From Dactylorhiza incarnata (Eukaryota; Streptophyta; Magnoliopsida; Asparagales; Orchidaceae), in NCBI GenBank assembly GCA_033032865.1, contig JAWHQI010000001.1, positions 1,014,001-1,078,000 on the forward strand: a DNA stretch of 64,000 nt. Direction: 5' to 3'. Shown here in pieces: positions 1 through 12,398 of this stretch. Numbering within the stretch: position 1 is the first letter of the stretch; every line of letters starts with the position of its first letter. The notes beneath the pieces are model-generated. The model was not told the origin of the DNA and searched no databases. It worked only from the letters and a program-made list of their open reading frames with translations. The translations under genes were made by a program, and so were the position numbers.

Positions 1-1773
1 TGTTTTTCTTAATTTTGATACTGCTTCTGTGAACTTCTCTTTTAATTACTGCACTTGTTGAACAATGTTAATACAGGTATTTGGTCCATCTTAAGGACAT
101 TAAATAAAAGCGCTGCTGGGAGACAACCCAGATTTCCTGATTTTATTTTTGTCTAACATGTTTAGTTCAGTTTCTGTATTTGTTTTTGTTGTTTTAGTTT
201 TGTGCTTGCAGGTGTGTTGTGTTCCTTGGTGCGGATGCTGCGTACCGCTCTTGATCTTAATCGCCAATCGTCTGGTATGCTCAATTCTGAGCATTGGGTA
301 ACACTTCTCCTCCCTAGCTCTTCAGTTTTTGTGATATAATGATTAGATTAAGTCTGGGGAGAGCACGTGTTATTCACTATGCGCACAGGTTGCACCGCAT
401 GCTAGACGTTTGTTTTTAATTTTTCATCATCGTCATCATTATTCCATGCTTCACACACCACTGCACCCACATGAGCGCGTGCTTATCTATTTGTTTAGTT
501 CCGAATAAACTATCTTGGTTAGGAATGTGAATTTGGATGTTAGCTTAGGAATTACTATTGGGAGCGCGATGTCGACTCGAGCAGTGTTCTAGTCGCATCC
601 GCATGCTACAATAGAATTTGAGTAAAATTAGATTATTTCTATGCATTTAATTTATGATTAGTATTTATGCGTAGTTTTAGATTTATTCTACTCAAGTGGT
701 GAATGTGATTGAAATTGGTGATAGCCCGGTGTTGTGTGTATACGAGCGCTAGTTGTGTATTGCTCGAGTCGGGAGGAAGGTTTACCTTTCTCGTGGGCTA
801 AGAACTTGCCCCAAGCGACTCTTGAAGAATGGGTGCGGGCGATTCGTGGAGATAAATATGATTTTTCCACCTCTTGGCTAGATTGAGCCTTTGCTTTCCA
901 TATCCTATTCGCTCACCTTTGCTACCCAACATTTGTGCCTACCACTCCCTTTGTTCAACTCCTCCTACCAAGGCCGAAAGCTTATCCCACTGTCGCAACC
1001 AAGTATATGTTAAATGCACTCATGTTCTAGATTTGGTGTGATGTTTGGAATCGTTGTGTTGTGAAGGAGAAATAATCTCTATCTGCTGAATTTGAACCAA
1101 CCGGAGGATAAGATCAAGAAAAAGAAAAATATGATATTGAAATGAAAAAAAAAAAGTGTATTGAAAAGTTATCCTCCCGAGCGTTTTAAAAAATCTGTTG
1201 GTATTTGTGGAGTAGGTTGTGTGCACACCTAGTTCTCATAATAAGTCTGGGGGTGTGTCACACGAGCTTTGTTTGTGGTTTTGCTTGGTGCAGCATCCCG
1301 TTGACTCATGTTGGTTGCGTAACCTTCGTTTTTACCCTTGATTATCATACCGCAACCTAAGCCCCATCTTAATCCTAAAAGTCCTATTGATTTATCTCGC
1401 GAGTTTTCTAGCGCCGTGGAGAGAGTGTGACCGGGCAAGCGTATGGTTCCCGACGTTGATGGATTTCAGCGGAGTTATTCCTGAACCCCGATCTTGTGCA
1501 ACACCCTCCTTAGTGGCTTGTTACTTTCACACCGGGCATGATCGTTCAAATTCTTCACAATTCACCAACTGAGTATTGATGAATCTTTATTTACGCTCTA
1601 GTACTTTCGTAAATTATTTAGCATAGTTAGAATCTCTTTCTACTAAATTTCTATTTGCATACCTTTGTTACTTCGCATTGTACTCCTTCGTGTAATTTTC
1701 TTTGTTAACTACCATTTTTACATTCCGCCGGATTTGTTTGCTCGGGACGCGCAAACAGGTAAGTCTGGGGGTG

Positions 1774-3200
1774 TGATGAGTCCTCATCATATACACATAT
1801 TTGGACTCATCCGGGCCATTTTTCCATTCATTCCATTGCACTTTTGCCCCATTTTAGCTCATAATTATCACTCTCCGCTAGGTGTACGTCTTGGCCCGTT
1901 TCGGTGTTATTTTCTTGTTCATCTTTGTTACAAGTTGTTATGCTGTGTTAAGTGCCACTTTCAGTGGCCAGACTGGTGTCGTATGCTGGAACAGGAGTCG
2001 TGCAGGTGTTCCCGGTACAATTATGTACAGGAACACTGCGCACGATCACTGGTTCCTTCGCGCATGACCACTGGTCGTGCGCCTTTGCTCGTGCGCACTT
2101 AACGCCCATTTCATGAGTTCTGTTTGGCTTATCGCACGACCACTGATGCTAGTGCGCACGACCGCTGGTCGTGCGCCATTGGTCGTGCGAACATGTATTT
2201 TATAAATTTATTTCATTGCAGGCTCCTCCCAGGCAGCGCGCACGATCGCAGAATTCCAGTGCGCACGACCAGTGGTCGTGCGCCAATGGCCATGCGCGGT
2301 ATTCATTCCAGCGCCTATATATACGCCTGTTCCATTTTTAGGGCATTCATTCAGCCGCGGGAGCGCGATTGGTCGTCCGTACGCCGGCGATTTCCCTTCC
2401 AGGACACCTCCACTTCATCTCCTACGCAAGGGGAAGTCTTCTCCAACCATTCCGACCATTCCTCCATCGTCCGGGAGCATTCTCCACCACCCGCAAGCCC
2501 TCAAGCCGCTGTTTTCCCGTTCTAGTCCGGTGAGAAGAAGAAGAATCCTGAGGTAGAAGACGACGGGACTACGTAGAGAGATCGTGACAGTTTCTCTACA
2601 CCGGAAGCATAGTCCGCCCGAGTCCGGAGGTGGCTTGACAACCTACCATTCTGGACGTGAACGGCCGCTAGTCTTCATCCTTTGGTTATTTCTTTCCTCT
2701 TGCTTTCGTTGTAATCTTTAAATCGTTGAGATGTTGAATAGTATTATGCTTGGTTTGATTGCAATGAATGTTTCTTCCTCTTTCTTCATTGTTTGTTTGT
2801 GAATCGTTTCGCCTCCACTCATCCACTCACTCACTCACGCACTTAAGGTGTTCGATCCGCGTTAGCAAGAGCTAACGGCGTTTGTGAAGAGGTGTTTGCG
2901 ACCCTCATTTCTTCTCGCACTAGAGCACGCTCCATCCGCCTCACGAAGCACGGCATCGCGGCCGTTGCATCCATCTCGCCTGGCAAAGCGGTGTTTTCGA
3001 CCCGCATTTCTTTTACTGTTGTTAAGAGTAGGAAAACCCAACCAAAACCCCTTTTGTGTGTTTGTTTACGCTCGTGTAACACTAGTCACACAACCTGATT
3101 AGTACACCCAACCTGCATTCCTCAAGAGACCGACACTCGGGGATTTATTCCCAACTTTATTACTTGAACGATCGGTGCACTTGCCGAAATAATCGCATCA
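1774..3200 (+). repeat. 3' LTR of element A
   Basis: The 1427-bp LTR is bounded by TG and CA and follows a polypurine tract. It holds a TATA box (2316-2323, TATATATA) directly downstream of a cluster of GCGCACGACC/GGTCGTGCGC dyads (2035-2300). The remainder, about 2330-3200, would be R/U5 and shows no gene. Several short ORFs cross it, but the other LTRs of the family do not conserve them. Confidence 0.8.
2035..2300. promoter_or_regulatory. Array of GCGCACGACC-type dyads upstream of the element A TATA box
   Basis: At least eight copies of GCGCACGACC or its complement GGTCGTGCGC lie in about 265 bp. Several are paired as near-perfect inverted repeats around a 3-6 bp spacer. The array stops just before the TATA box at 2316. 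B and C have a related but different motif (CGCACGACCGTGCG) at the same LTR position. Confidence 0.7.
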
Positions 3201-3481
3201 AGCGGCTTGAGGCCATATCTGGGGTGAGGATAGGCTAAAGCCACCGGTTCCTGGGGATACGAGTCGGGATAGAAAATAAAAATGATTTTTATATTTATAG
3301 CCCACGATTTATAGCGTCATAAGAAATCAAGTTTTGTAATTTCATATCTCAAGATTAATAAAATCATGTTTCTCTTTTATATTACTTGATTTCTTCTTTT
3401 CTAATTACAAATGTTTTAAAATAAAGTATAAGTTTTTAGAACCCTTATTCACCCCCTCTAAGGGCGCCTCACGATCCAACA
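3201..3481 (+). repeat. 5' LTR of F, 3' remnant after insertion of A
   Basis: These 281 bp match the end of the F 3' LTR (35091-35371) almost base for base, ending CGATCCAACA. The first part of the LTR lies left of A and outside the window. The block carries the TTCACCCCCTCTAAGG motif, which also occurs near the LTR ends of D. Confidence 0.88.
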
Positions 3482-3483
3482 AG

Positions 3484-3495
3484 TGGTATCAGAGG
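3484..3495 (+). other. Primer binding site of F (initiator-Met tRNA)
   Basis: TGGTATCAGAGG lies 2 bp after the LTR end. It matches the usual copia primer site, complementary to the 3' end of initiator methionine tRNA. Confidence 0.9.
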
Positions 3496-3530
3496 TAGGT
3501 TGTTCCAAAATGGTCTAACAACCGGGAATA

Positions 3531-4133
3531 ATGGCATCTCGTGATCTCGCTTTTCATGAAGGGAAAGGAATAAGTAGACCTCCACTTTTCACCAGAATTG
3601 ACAATAATTATTGGAGAACGCGAATGCGTTATTTTCTAATTAATTTAGATATAGATATTTGGGCTAGTATTGAAACACCATATACAACGTCTACTTATAT
3701 TGTTGGAGAAGTAACCATGGAAAAGCCTAGAGATAGGTGGGATGATGGGGATAAAAATAAATGTAAAAATAATGCTAAAGCTATGAATGCTTTATTCTGC
3801 GCATTAGATATGACCGAATTTAATAGAGTTTGTGCTTGTGAAACTGCTTATGACATTTGGAATTTGCTTGAAATAACTCATGTAGGTACCTCGCAGGTCA
3901 AAGACTCGAAGCTATTCCAACTGGAATCGGTGTTTGAAAGGTTCAGGATGGATCCAAATGAGGACGTGGACTCAATATATACTCGCTTCACCAAGATTGT
4001 CAACGCCTCAAAGATTCTTGGGAAAACTTTCTCAAACTGTGACTTGGTGAGAAAGATCCTTTGGTCTTTTCCTCCGATGTACAATCCAAAGGTGACTGCA
4101 CTTTCTGAATCGGATGATCTAAGGCGGCTCTAG
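3531..4133 (+). pseudogene. gag: F gag, N-terminal part (truncated)
   Basis: This encodes about 200 residues of a Sirevirus-type capsid protein (UBN2-like fold). It begins MASRDLAFHEGKG and carries the ISRPPLF motif (about residues 14-20), the W-R-M box (about 28-33) and the conserved KAMNALFCALD and IWNLLEITHVGTSQVK stretches (about 87-125). The protein ends at a stop after SESDDLRRL. The zinc knuckle and protease expected next are missing, and integrase sequence begins only about 30 bp later. An internal deletion joined mid-gag to the pre-integrase region, so this copy cannot make a complete capsid protein. Confidence 0.85.
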
Positions 4134-4159
4134 ATCAACTATGCAATAAAGGTCTGAAT

Positions 4160-6978
4160 GTGTTATTTGAGTCTTCTTCAAATCTATGCAAAATTATTGA
4201 TCCTAAGTCTAATAATATTGTACTCACTGCACCAAGAGTTCATAATGTCTATTTAATTACTTTTCATGATCTATCACGTGCATCACTTAAATGTCTTATT
4301 TCAAAAAATGAAGAACTTGAATTGTGGCATAGGCGTCTTGATCACTCTAGCACTAAGTTGATTTTAAAAGTGTCAAAAAATAAAATTATTCGAGGGTTGC
4401 CAATACTAAATGGAAATCTATCTTCTTTATGCTCGCCTTGCCAAAAAGGAAAATTTTCAAAAACATCATTTAAATGTAAAAGTGAAATATCCACCACAAG
4501 ACCTTTGCAACTAATTCACATGGACCTCTTTGGGCCAATTAGCACTTGTAGTCTTGCGGGTAAAAAGTACACTTTTGTATTGATTGACGATTTCTCTAGA
4601 TTCACATGGACTTTATTTCTCACCTCCAAATCTGATGCATTTTCTGAATTTTCAAAACTTTGTAATCGCATTCAAAATGAATTAAACTTAAAAATATAGT
4701 GCATAAGGTCAAATCATGGAGGGGAATTTGAAAATGATAGTTTCACCACTTTCTATAGTAATCTAGGTATCAAGCATGAATTTTCCGCTCCACGAACCCC
4801 CCCCCCCCCCCAACAAAATGGTGTGGTGGAGAGGAAAAATAGAACCCTTTAGGAACTCGTGCGCACTATGTTATCCGAGTATGGGTTGTCTAGATCCTTT
4901 TGGGCTGAAGCAGTAAATACATCTTGTTATGCTATAAATCGTATCATGCTTCGCCCTATTTTTAAATTAACTCCATATGAATTATATTACCAAAAGAAAC
5001 CTAATGTATCGTACTTTCGTGTTTTTGGATGTAAATATTTTATCTTAAATACCAAAGATGGATTAGCTAAATTTGATAAAAAATGCAATGAAGGAGTCTT
5101 TCTTGGTTACTCGTCTACTAGCAAGGCATATAGGATATATAATAAGAAATCTAAAATGGTTGAAGAGTCTATTCATGTGAAGTTTGATGAAATTATGCCG
5201 TGTGTAGATTCTAATAGTGCAGGAAAAGAAGATGAACCCCCTTCACCTTTGGAGCTTGATGACGATGAATCACTTCGAAAGGACAAAGAAGTAGAACCGG
5301 TGCAAGAAGAGTTTGTGCCTCCAAGCGTGCTTGGATTCACAAGAGATCATCCAAGGGAGCTTATCATTGGAGAACCATCAAGAGGGTTAACTACACGCTC
5401 TTTCTTTAATGAATCTTTTTCTAATTTATGCTATGCCTCTGAAATTGAACCTAAAAATATTTCTACCGCTTTAAATGATGAGTTTTGGTTTATTATTATG
5501 AATGAAGAATTAAATCAATTTGAACACAATAGGGTTTGGAAGCTTGTAGAAAGACCATCTAATCACCCCGTTATTGGTGTCAAATGGATATTTAAAAATA
5601 AATTAGATGGAGATTCTAGAATCACTAGGAAAAAAGCTAGATTAGTAGCACAAGGTTATTCACAAATTGAGGGGTCGACTTTGATGAAACATTTGCTCCC
5701 GTTGCTCGCCTTGAATCGATTAGAATTTTTCTTGCATTTGCGAGTTATAAGAAGTTTAAACTATTTCAAATGGATGTAAAAAGTGCATTCTTAAATGGGA
5801 TAATTAAAGAAGAAGTCTATGTAAAACAACCCCCAGGTTTATAGATGAAAAATTTCCAAATCATGTCTATAGATTAGAAAAAGTGCTTTATGGTCTAAAA
5901 CAAGCGCCCCGTGCTAGGTATGAACGTCTAACATCTTTTTTTTTATTAAAGCACGGTTATAAAATGGGGTAGTGCCGACAATACGCTCTTCATTAAGCAT
6001 ATTAATGATGATATAATTATTTTACAAATATATGTTGATGATATTATTTTTGGAGCCACTAATGAAGAGCTATGTAATGAAGTTGTACTTGAAATGCAAA
6101 ATGAATTTGAAATGAGTCTAGTTGGTGAATTAACTTATTTTTTAGGCTTTCAAATAACCCAAAGAAATAATGGAATCTTCATATGTCAATCTAAATATGT
6201 TTATGATATGTTAAAACGATTTGGATTTGAAAACTTAAAACAAGCTAGTACTCCAATGAGCGCATCACTAAAATTAGGAAAAGATGAAACTGGAATTTCC
6301 ATTGACCAAACTTTATATAGAGGGATGATTGGATCCTTATTATACCTTAGTGCATCTAGACCCGATATTACGTTTGTCGTATGCTTATGCGCTAGATTTC
6401 AAGCAAACCCAAAAGAATCTCATTTAAAAGCGGTAAAATGAATATTTAGATATCTTATTGGCACACCTAAACTAGGACTTTGGTATCCAACTAATGATTC
6501 CTTTCTATTACATGGGTATTCCGATTCCGATTATGTGGGTTGCTCTCTAGATAGAAAAAGCACTAGTGGCACATATCATTTCTTAGGTCCTTCTCTAGTT
6601 GCATGGTCAAGTAGAAAACAAAATTCCATTGCCCTCTCCACCACCGAGGCGGAATATATTGCACTAGGAAGTTGTTGTGCCCAAGCTTTATGCATGACTC
6701 AAATCTTAGAAGATTTCGGAATTCATCTAACTAATATTGAACTCAAGTGTGACAACAAGAGTGCTATTGATTTAACCAACAACCCCATTCATCACTCGAG
6801 ATCCAAACACATAGACGTTAGACATCATTTCATTAGGGATCACATAAAAAAGGAACATGTTCATGTAAACTTTATTAGAACTGAATCCCAACTTGCAGAC
6901 ATCTTTACCAAGCCTCTACTTGACTACCGCTTTTCTCTACTTAGATTAGAATTAGGAGTCTTAGACTTAAAAAATTGA
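4160..6978 (+). pseudogene. pol: F pol: integrase, reverse transcriptase, RNase H (degenerate)
   Basis: The domains are in copia order. The pre-integrase zinc region (LWHRRLDH, then CSPC) is near 4320-4440. The integrase core begins with HMDLFGP and DDFSRFTW at 4516-4610. RT begins near 5470, and the YVDD box is at 6031-6042. RNase H runs 6535-6978 and ends with the ADIFTKPL block. Damage includes a stop at 4697, a 15-C run (4797-4811) inside the conserved RTPQQNG motif, a stop before ELVRTML near 4850, a frameshift near 5780 and further stops to about 5990. The second catalytic Asp of integrase reads Asn (RSNHGGEF). The RT YVDD is intact. Confidence 0.88.
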
Positions 6979-8001
6979 AAACTCATCACAAGTTATGAAA
7001 AATCAAATAAAAAAGGGGTAAAACTATTTTGAAACTACCAAAATATGCATTAATAAGCCTTCTACTCATTTCCATTTTCTCTGAAATTTTTACCCTAAGA
7101 AGGTCTATGTACATACTCCCTATTCCGTAGAATTTTTTTTTCAAAAATCTCTAAGAATCGTGTACTGTCCCGACGTTAACTAGTTAACGCCAAGCGTTAG
7201 TCTTTTTGATCAGATTTAAATTTTGTCTTCTCTGCCATATTTCTGGTATTTCTCTACTATTATTTCCTTAAATTAATTTGCCTCTTAATTTATTATTTTC
7301 ACCTCAAAAATACAAAAAAAAGATATATAACCACTTTAAAAATTTGCAAAACACATGCTTGATTTGCCTTCTAGTATCTTCCAAATTATCTGAAATTTCT
7401 ACACTATGAAGGCATATATACATGTTATTTATTCCAACAATTTTTTTTCAAAAACTTTACAAAATAGTGTCCTGTTTCGGCGTTAACTACTTAACGCCAG
7501 GTGTTAGCCCTCTTTTGCAAATGTGAAAACTTTTTTGGGGGTTATTGCCAAATTGTTTTTGGTTATTGTTTCTCTCTAATTTTTCTGTTAGGTCTATTTT
7601 AAAAATCAACAAAAATATATATAATCCAAAATCCAAAAATTTTTTTTTTTGCTATGTGTTGTTGCTTATCTATATTAAATTATTGTTTGACTATATATCT
7701 TCACATGAGCACACCATCTTAATCATCTATGTTTCAAATGGTCAATCTTATTTGGGCATACACAAAAAGAGTTTCTTAAATAAGCAATTTTAATTTCAAA
7801 TTTATTAAACATTGCCTTGACCTTAATCTAATTATGTGCAATTAAATTGTCTATAGATAATTGTGTATGTTTTGCCTAGCATGCCTCTAAGCATGAGCAA
7901 TATTTTATGCTAATCAATCATCCGTACACTCACTTTTTGATGATCTACATATTGTCATAATCTTCAACTTGCATGATTGTGTAATGTAATAGTTTTAATC
8001 T
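6979..8001 (+). other. F 3' non-coding internal region, left half
   Basis: No gene is visible after the pol stop. The segment holds a diverged direct duplication: about 7050-7220 and 7355-7525, offset about 304 bp. Each copy ends in a TTAAC/GTTAAC and AACGCC-GCGTT dyad cluster (7171-7200 and 7479-7507). The same dyad type fills the U3 of F's LTR. An 82-codon open stretch at 7545-7793 has no recognisable features and is AT-rich. The segment ends with the AATCT target site of G (7997-8001). Confidence 0.7.
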
Positions 8002-8659
8002 TGTGAGAAACTTGAAAATAACAGAATTTTTATTTCCAAAAAATCTAAGTATTACAAGAGTATTGTCTCCTTTATATAGTCTAGGAAGGAAAGAGGAAAA
8101 ACCAAATACACAATGTGGGACTAAATATAAATACAATACACAAAGAGAGCTGGGCGGTCAGGGAGAACGTGACCACAGCGACCTCCGTGGTCTGGAGAGG
8201 ATACTGGCGGTCACACGACAGGAGGAAGGTCGTGTGACAGAGAAGGCCAACAGATCGTGAGACCGCTCTGGCGAACACTCCCCGTAAAGGAGATGCCGGG
8301 GGGACCAGACCGCTTTTCTTCACATGAAGCGATCTGGTATTCCTGAGGAGAGACGGCAGTCTGATTCCGGGAGACCGCACAGACCGCAGTTATTCAACTG
8401 TTATTTGATTGAGCTGGGGACCGCAGATCTTCATACAATGCGATCTCGTACTTCTGAGGAGAAGGCGTAGTCTGGTGCTGGGAGACCGCACAGACCGCAG
8501 TTATCAGACCGTTACTTGATGGAGCTGGAGACCGCTGATCTTCATGTAATGCGATCACGCACTTTTGAGGAGAAGGCGCGGTTTGGTGCTGGGAGACCGC
8601 ACAGGCCGCTGGCACGAGACCGCTCGGATTCAACTCGTTGAGACCGCATGGCTTCAACA
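8002..8659 (-). repeat. 3' LTR of G
   Basis: This 658-bp LTR pairs with 32050-32714. On the - strand it starts TGTTGAAGCC and ends CTCACA. The U3 carries three 111-bp repeats (unit starts near 8371, 8482 and 8593) rich in GACCGC/GCGGTC. TATA is TATATAAA-like at 8071-8079 on the - strand. Because 111 is a multiple of three, the pol frame runs on into the repeats. Confidence 0.9.
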
Positions 8660-8672
8660 CTCCCCTGCAAGC
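8660..8672 (-). other. Polypurine tract of G
   Basis: On the - strand the sequence just before the 3' LTR reads GCTTGCAGGGGAG, the usual purine-rich primer site for plus-strand synthesis. Confidence 0.75.
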
Positions 8673-11340
8673 TGGAGCATATATATCAATCATGCCTAGC
8701 TTGTTGCACACATCAGAGAAGGATGAAGATATGGGTTTGGTGAAGATATCAGCCAGCTCTTTATCCAAAGTTACGAATGGAGTGCAGATTTGTTTCTTCA
8801 AGATTTCTTCCCTGATAAAATGACAGTCCACTTCAATGTGTTTGGTTCTCTCATGAAAGACTGGATTTTGAGATATATAGATTGCAGCTTTATTATCACA
8901 GAACATTGGCAAGGGATGGTTGTAAACTTCTCCAAAATCTAGAAGGAGAGTTCGTAACCACTTCAATTCACATGTAGTTTGGGCCATGTTCCTGTACTCG
9001 GCCTCAGCACTCCATCTGGATACTACTGCTTGTTTCTTGCTCTTCCAGCTCACAAGATTTCCTCCCACGAATGTACAGAACCCAGACGTGGATTTTCTGT
9101 CTCCTTTATCATCAGCGTAGCTAGCATCTGAGTAGGCTTATATCTTGAGATGGTTGTTTCTTTGGAACAAAAGTCTCTTTCCTGGAGATCCCTTAACGTA
9201 TTCCAATATATTTAGAGCAGCCTGAAGATGACATTCCCTTGGGGCTTGCATGAATTGGCTGACTTTCCAACGGCATAACAAATATCAGGTCTTAATACAG
9301 TTAGGTAGATGAGCTTGCCCACATGACGACGGTATCTAGTGCTATCAGATAGAGGTGGAGAGTTGTCACTCCAGAGTTTGTCGTCTCCTATTTCCATTGG
9401 ATACTTAGCAGGTTTAGCACCAAGAAGACCTGTTTCCTTCAGAAGGCCAATAGCATACTTACGTTGTGAGAGGACAACAGAACTCTATTTTCTTGAGATC
9501 TCAATACCCAAAAAATACTTTGGAGTCCCCATGTCTTTGGTTACAAAGTGTTGAAGGAGATGTTTCTTTGTAAGGGTGATACCTTCAATATCATTACCAG
9601 TGAGAAGGATGTTATCAACGTAGACAGCCAGAACAACCATTCCATGAGAGGTCTTACGAATGAAGAGAGAGTTATCTGCAGAGCTGCAGACAAATCCAAT
9701 TACCTTGATTACTTCGTTAAACTTTTCAAACCAGGCACGAGGACTTTGCTTTAGACCATAGATAGCCTTCTTTAGCTTACATACATGAGTCTCCACCGGA
9801 GCAACATACCCTGGAGGTTGCTCCATGAAAACTACCTCTTGAATATCACCATAAAGAAAAGCATTCTTGACGTCCAATTGAGAGAGTTGCCACCCTTTGT
9901 TGTTGGCCACAGAGAAGAGGATCCTGATGGTTGTAAGACGGGCAACAGGGGAGAAGGTGTCAAAGAAGTCAACGCAATATGTCTGAGTAAAACCTTTGGC
10001 AACCAAGAGAGCCTTGTATCGGTCGACAGAGCCATCGACATGGTATTTGATCGCAAAGACCCATCTACATCCAACAAAATCTATCACAAGAGGTGGAGGA
10101 ACAAGGGTCCACGTGCCACAGACTTGAAGAGTGGTTATTTCTTCATCCATGGAGGCCTTCCACTGTGGGATAGCCAAAGCATCCTGATAATTAGCTGGAA
10201 TGACAGTATCTGAAATAGCAATTGAAAATGCCCTAGCATAGGGGATGAGTTGAGCATAGGTCACAACATCATGAATAGAATGTTGCGTACATGAGCGAAC
10301 TCCCTTTCGAAGGGCAATAGGGAGGTCTGCAGAAGTGACTGTATTAGCAGGAGAGTCATTATCGGAAGAAGATAGTGCTGGCCTAAGAGTTGAGAGAGGA
10401 GGCCCCGGAGTAGGAGGACAAACGGTAGGAGACTCTGTAGATGGTGGAGTGAAAGGAGGAGGTGGTGGAGTTGGGAGAGGAGGTGTTGTTGGTGGGGAGT
10501 GAATGAGAGGAGGTGTTGGATGGGTTGTAGGAGGCAGAGAGGTGGAAGAGTGAGAAAAGTATGGTATATTTTCAAAGAAGGTGACATCAGCAGAAACATA
10601 TTATTTGCAAAGAAGAGGATCATAGCATCGGTAACCTTTTTGAGTGGGAGAGTAACCAACAAAGACACACTTAACTGCCTGAGGGGAGAGTTTGTCCCGA
10701 CCTGGTGATGGAGTGTGGACAAATTCAGTACAACCGAAGACTTTGAGAGGTACGGGAAAGGTTTTAAGGTAGGATATAGAAGAGAAAAAGGTGTAGAGTC
10801 TTGGAGAAGAGAAGAGGGAATGCGGCTAATGAGATAGCAGGAGACGAGGATGAAATGACCCCAATAGTTTTTGGGCATATTCATCTGGAAGAGTAAGGTG
10901 CGAGTCATGTCAAGGAGATGACGATTCTTACGTTACGCTATCCCGTTTTGTTGAGAAGTATAAGGACAACTAGTTTGATGTATAATGCATGATTCATGCA
11001 AAACTCAGAAAAATGATGAGAGATATATTCCTTAGCATTATTAGTGTGAATAGCTTTGATAGACACTCCAAATTCAGTGGAAATTTCATTATAGAAGGTG
11101 GTGAAAACAATAAATAGTTCAGAGCATTCTTTTAAAAGATACACCCAAGTACATCGAGAAAAATCATCAATAAAAGTAACAAAATACAAACTACTCCCAC
11201 CCACAATCTTGGTAGGAGAAGGACCCCAGACATCGGAGTGAACTAGATCAAAGGGATGAGTCGAGCTACGACCATGCTTGGCAGGATAGGAAGCCCGATG
11301 GTACTTTCCAAGTTGACAAGCTTCACAGTTGAGAGGAGAG
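8660..11340 (-). pseudogene. pol: G pol: integrase, reverse transcriptase, RNase H (degenerate)
   Basis: Read on the - strand, integrase lies at about 11340-10700. It has the CEACQLGK zinc end, HSDVWGP with the first catalytic Asp, and DDFSRCTW. The second Asp is Asn (HTNNAKEY) and the catalytic Glu codon is a TAA stop (10933-10935, within the QNGIA-RKNR block). RT runs 10264-9485 and has QLDVKNAFLYGD and GLKQSPRAW. Its active-site box reads YVDN instead of YVDD. After a damaged stretch (9400-9070), RNase H is at 9068-8660 and ends with ELADIFTKP. Three separate catalytic losses make this pol inactive. Confidence 0.9.
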
Positions 11341-11564
11341 GTATCGTTGGCGAGGTGAGGTAGAAGTTACAGCAGCCGAGGTGGAGGGTGACCAAGACGG
11401 AGGTGCCATTGATGGAGAGAATCAGAGGCTGTGGAAGCAGAATGAGCAGCAAGAATGTCAAGGAAGTAGAGGCCTCCACTCTCAGTCCCAGTAGCAACTG
11501 TCTCCTTCGTGTGCAGATCCTGAAAATAACAGTTAGTTGGAGTAAATATAATGGAACATTGTAA

Positions 11565-12398
11565 CTATTGAGATAGAGCCTTGACTGATAGTAAGTTGTA
11601 AGGAAATGTAGGCACATAAAGAGTATTCTTAAGAGAGATCGTTGGAGTGACTTGAACTATTCCAGACCCACACACATGTGAGGGAGAACCATCTGTTGTT
11701 AGAACTGGGGGCAAATTCCTGTATTCTAGTAACTGTGACAAAAGGTGTGGGTTCCCTGTCATATGATTTTTTGCTCCAGAATCAATAAGCCACTTACCTT
11801 CAGTAACCATGTGCACGCTACCTGAGGAGGCAGCAACAGAAGCAGACAGTTGTGTAGTACTAGGATGAGAAGTCGCAGCAGCGGGGCGAAGGTGAGGATG
11901 CTTAAGATAGCAGCGGTCAATAGTGTGACCCTTCCGACCACAATGAGAACAGATGTACCGAGGAGGTCCGCGACCACCAATAGAACCGCTACGGCCACCG
12001 GGGTGACCACGTTCAGCCCGGTGAGCAAAGCTCTCTGGAGGAGGAGGAGAGGATAACAAGGGTCGTTGGAGAAGGGAGGTAACGACAGAAACCCGAGCAG
12101 CGGTGGCATCAAGGGTTGGAGAGTCAGATTCCCCAAGAATTTGTTGTCGGATCATATCATAGGACTCAGGAAGACGGAGAAGGTAACACACAACTAGGAG
12201 CTCCTGGAAGTGTTTATGCTGCTCTGCAAGATCAGCAGAGAAGGGGCGATGCTGAAAGAGTTCAGCCCCAAGGGCCTGAACCTCTTGATATGTTGTGGTG
12301 GGATCCATGGTTGGGCGGGCAAAGAGATCAGCATACAAGGTGTAGATGCGGGAGGTTTTGGCACCTTTGGAGTAAATGGCAGCAAGATGGTTCCAAGT
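11565..12398 (-). pseudogene. gag: G gag C-terminal two thirds and protease start
   Basis: This is open from the D insertion point to 11565, with the frame starting at NHLAAIYSKGAKT. It includes the capsid C-terminal region, a Gly/Arg-rich linker and one CCHC zinc knuckle (CSHCGRKGHTIDRC, about 11970-11930). The aspartic protease start follows (WLIDSGAKNHMTG, about 11795-11760). The insertion of D at 12399 splits a Trp-Asn-His motif. The other side, 31565 onward, supplies the matching residues. Confidence 0.88.

Larger units (their letters stand above)
1..3200 (+). mobile_element. Element A: 3' end of a gypsy-type LTR retrotransposon (same family as B and C)
   Basis: Only the 3' part lies in the window: about 1.77 kb of internal sequence, a polypurine tract (1761-1773, AAGTCTGGGGGTG) and the 3' LTR. 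The internal part has no convincing ORF. It does match, in order, the non-coding 3' internal regions of B and C, for example the blocks at 745-840 and 1330-1450. The LTR starts TGATGAGTCC and ends CGCATCA, like the inverted LTR ends of B and C. The element lies inside the 5' LTR of F. The sequence after 3200 resumes F's LTR, as comparison with F's 3' LTR near 35092 shows. Its left target duplication, expected to be AGCGG, is outside the window. Confidence 0.8.

Noticed and set aside
1665..2525. Open frames of 145 and 133 codons in A
   Set aside because: They start in the internal non-coding region or the LTR, follow the dyad array, and are not kept in B or C.
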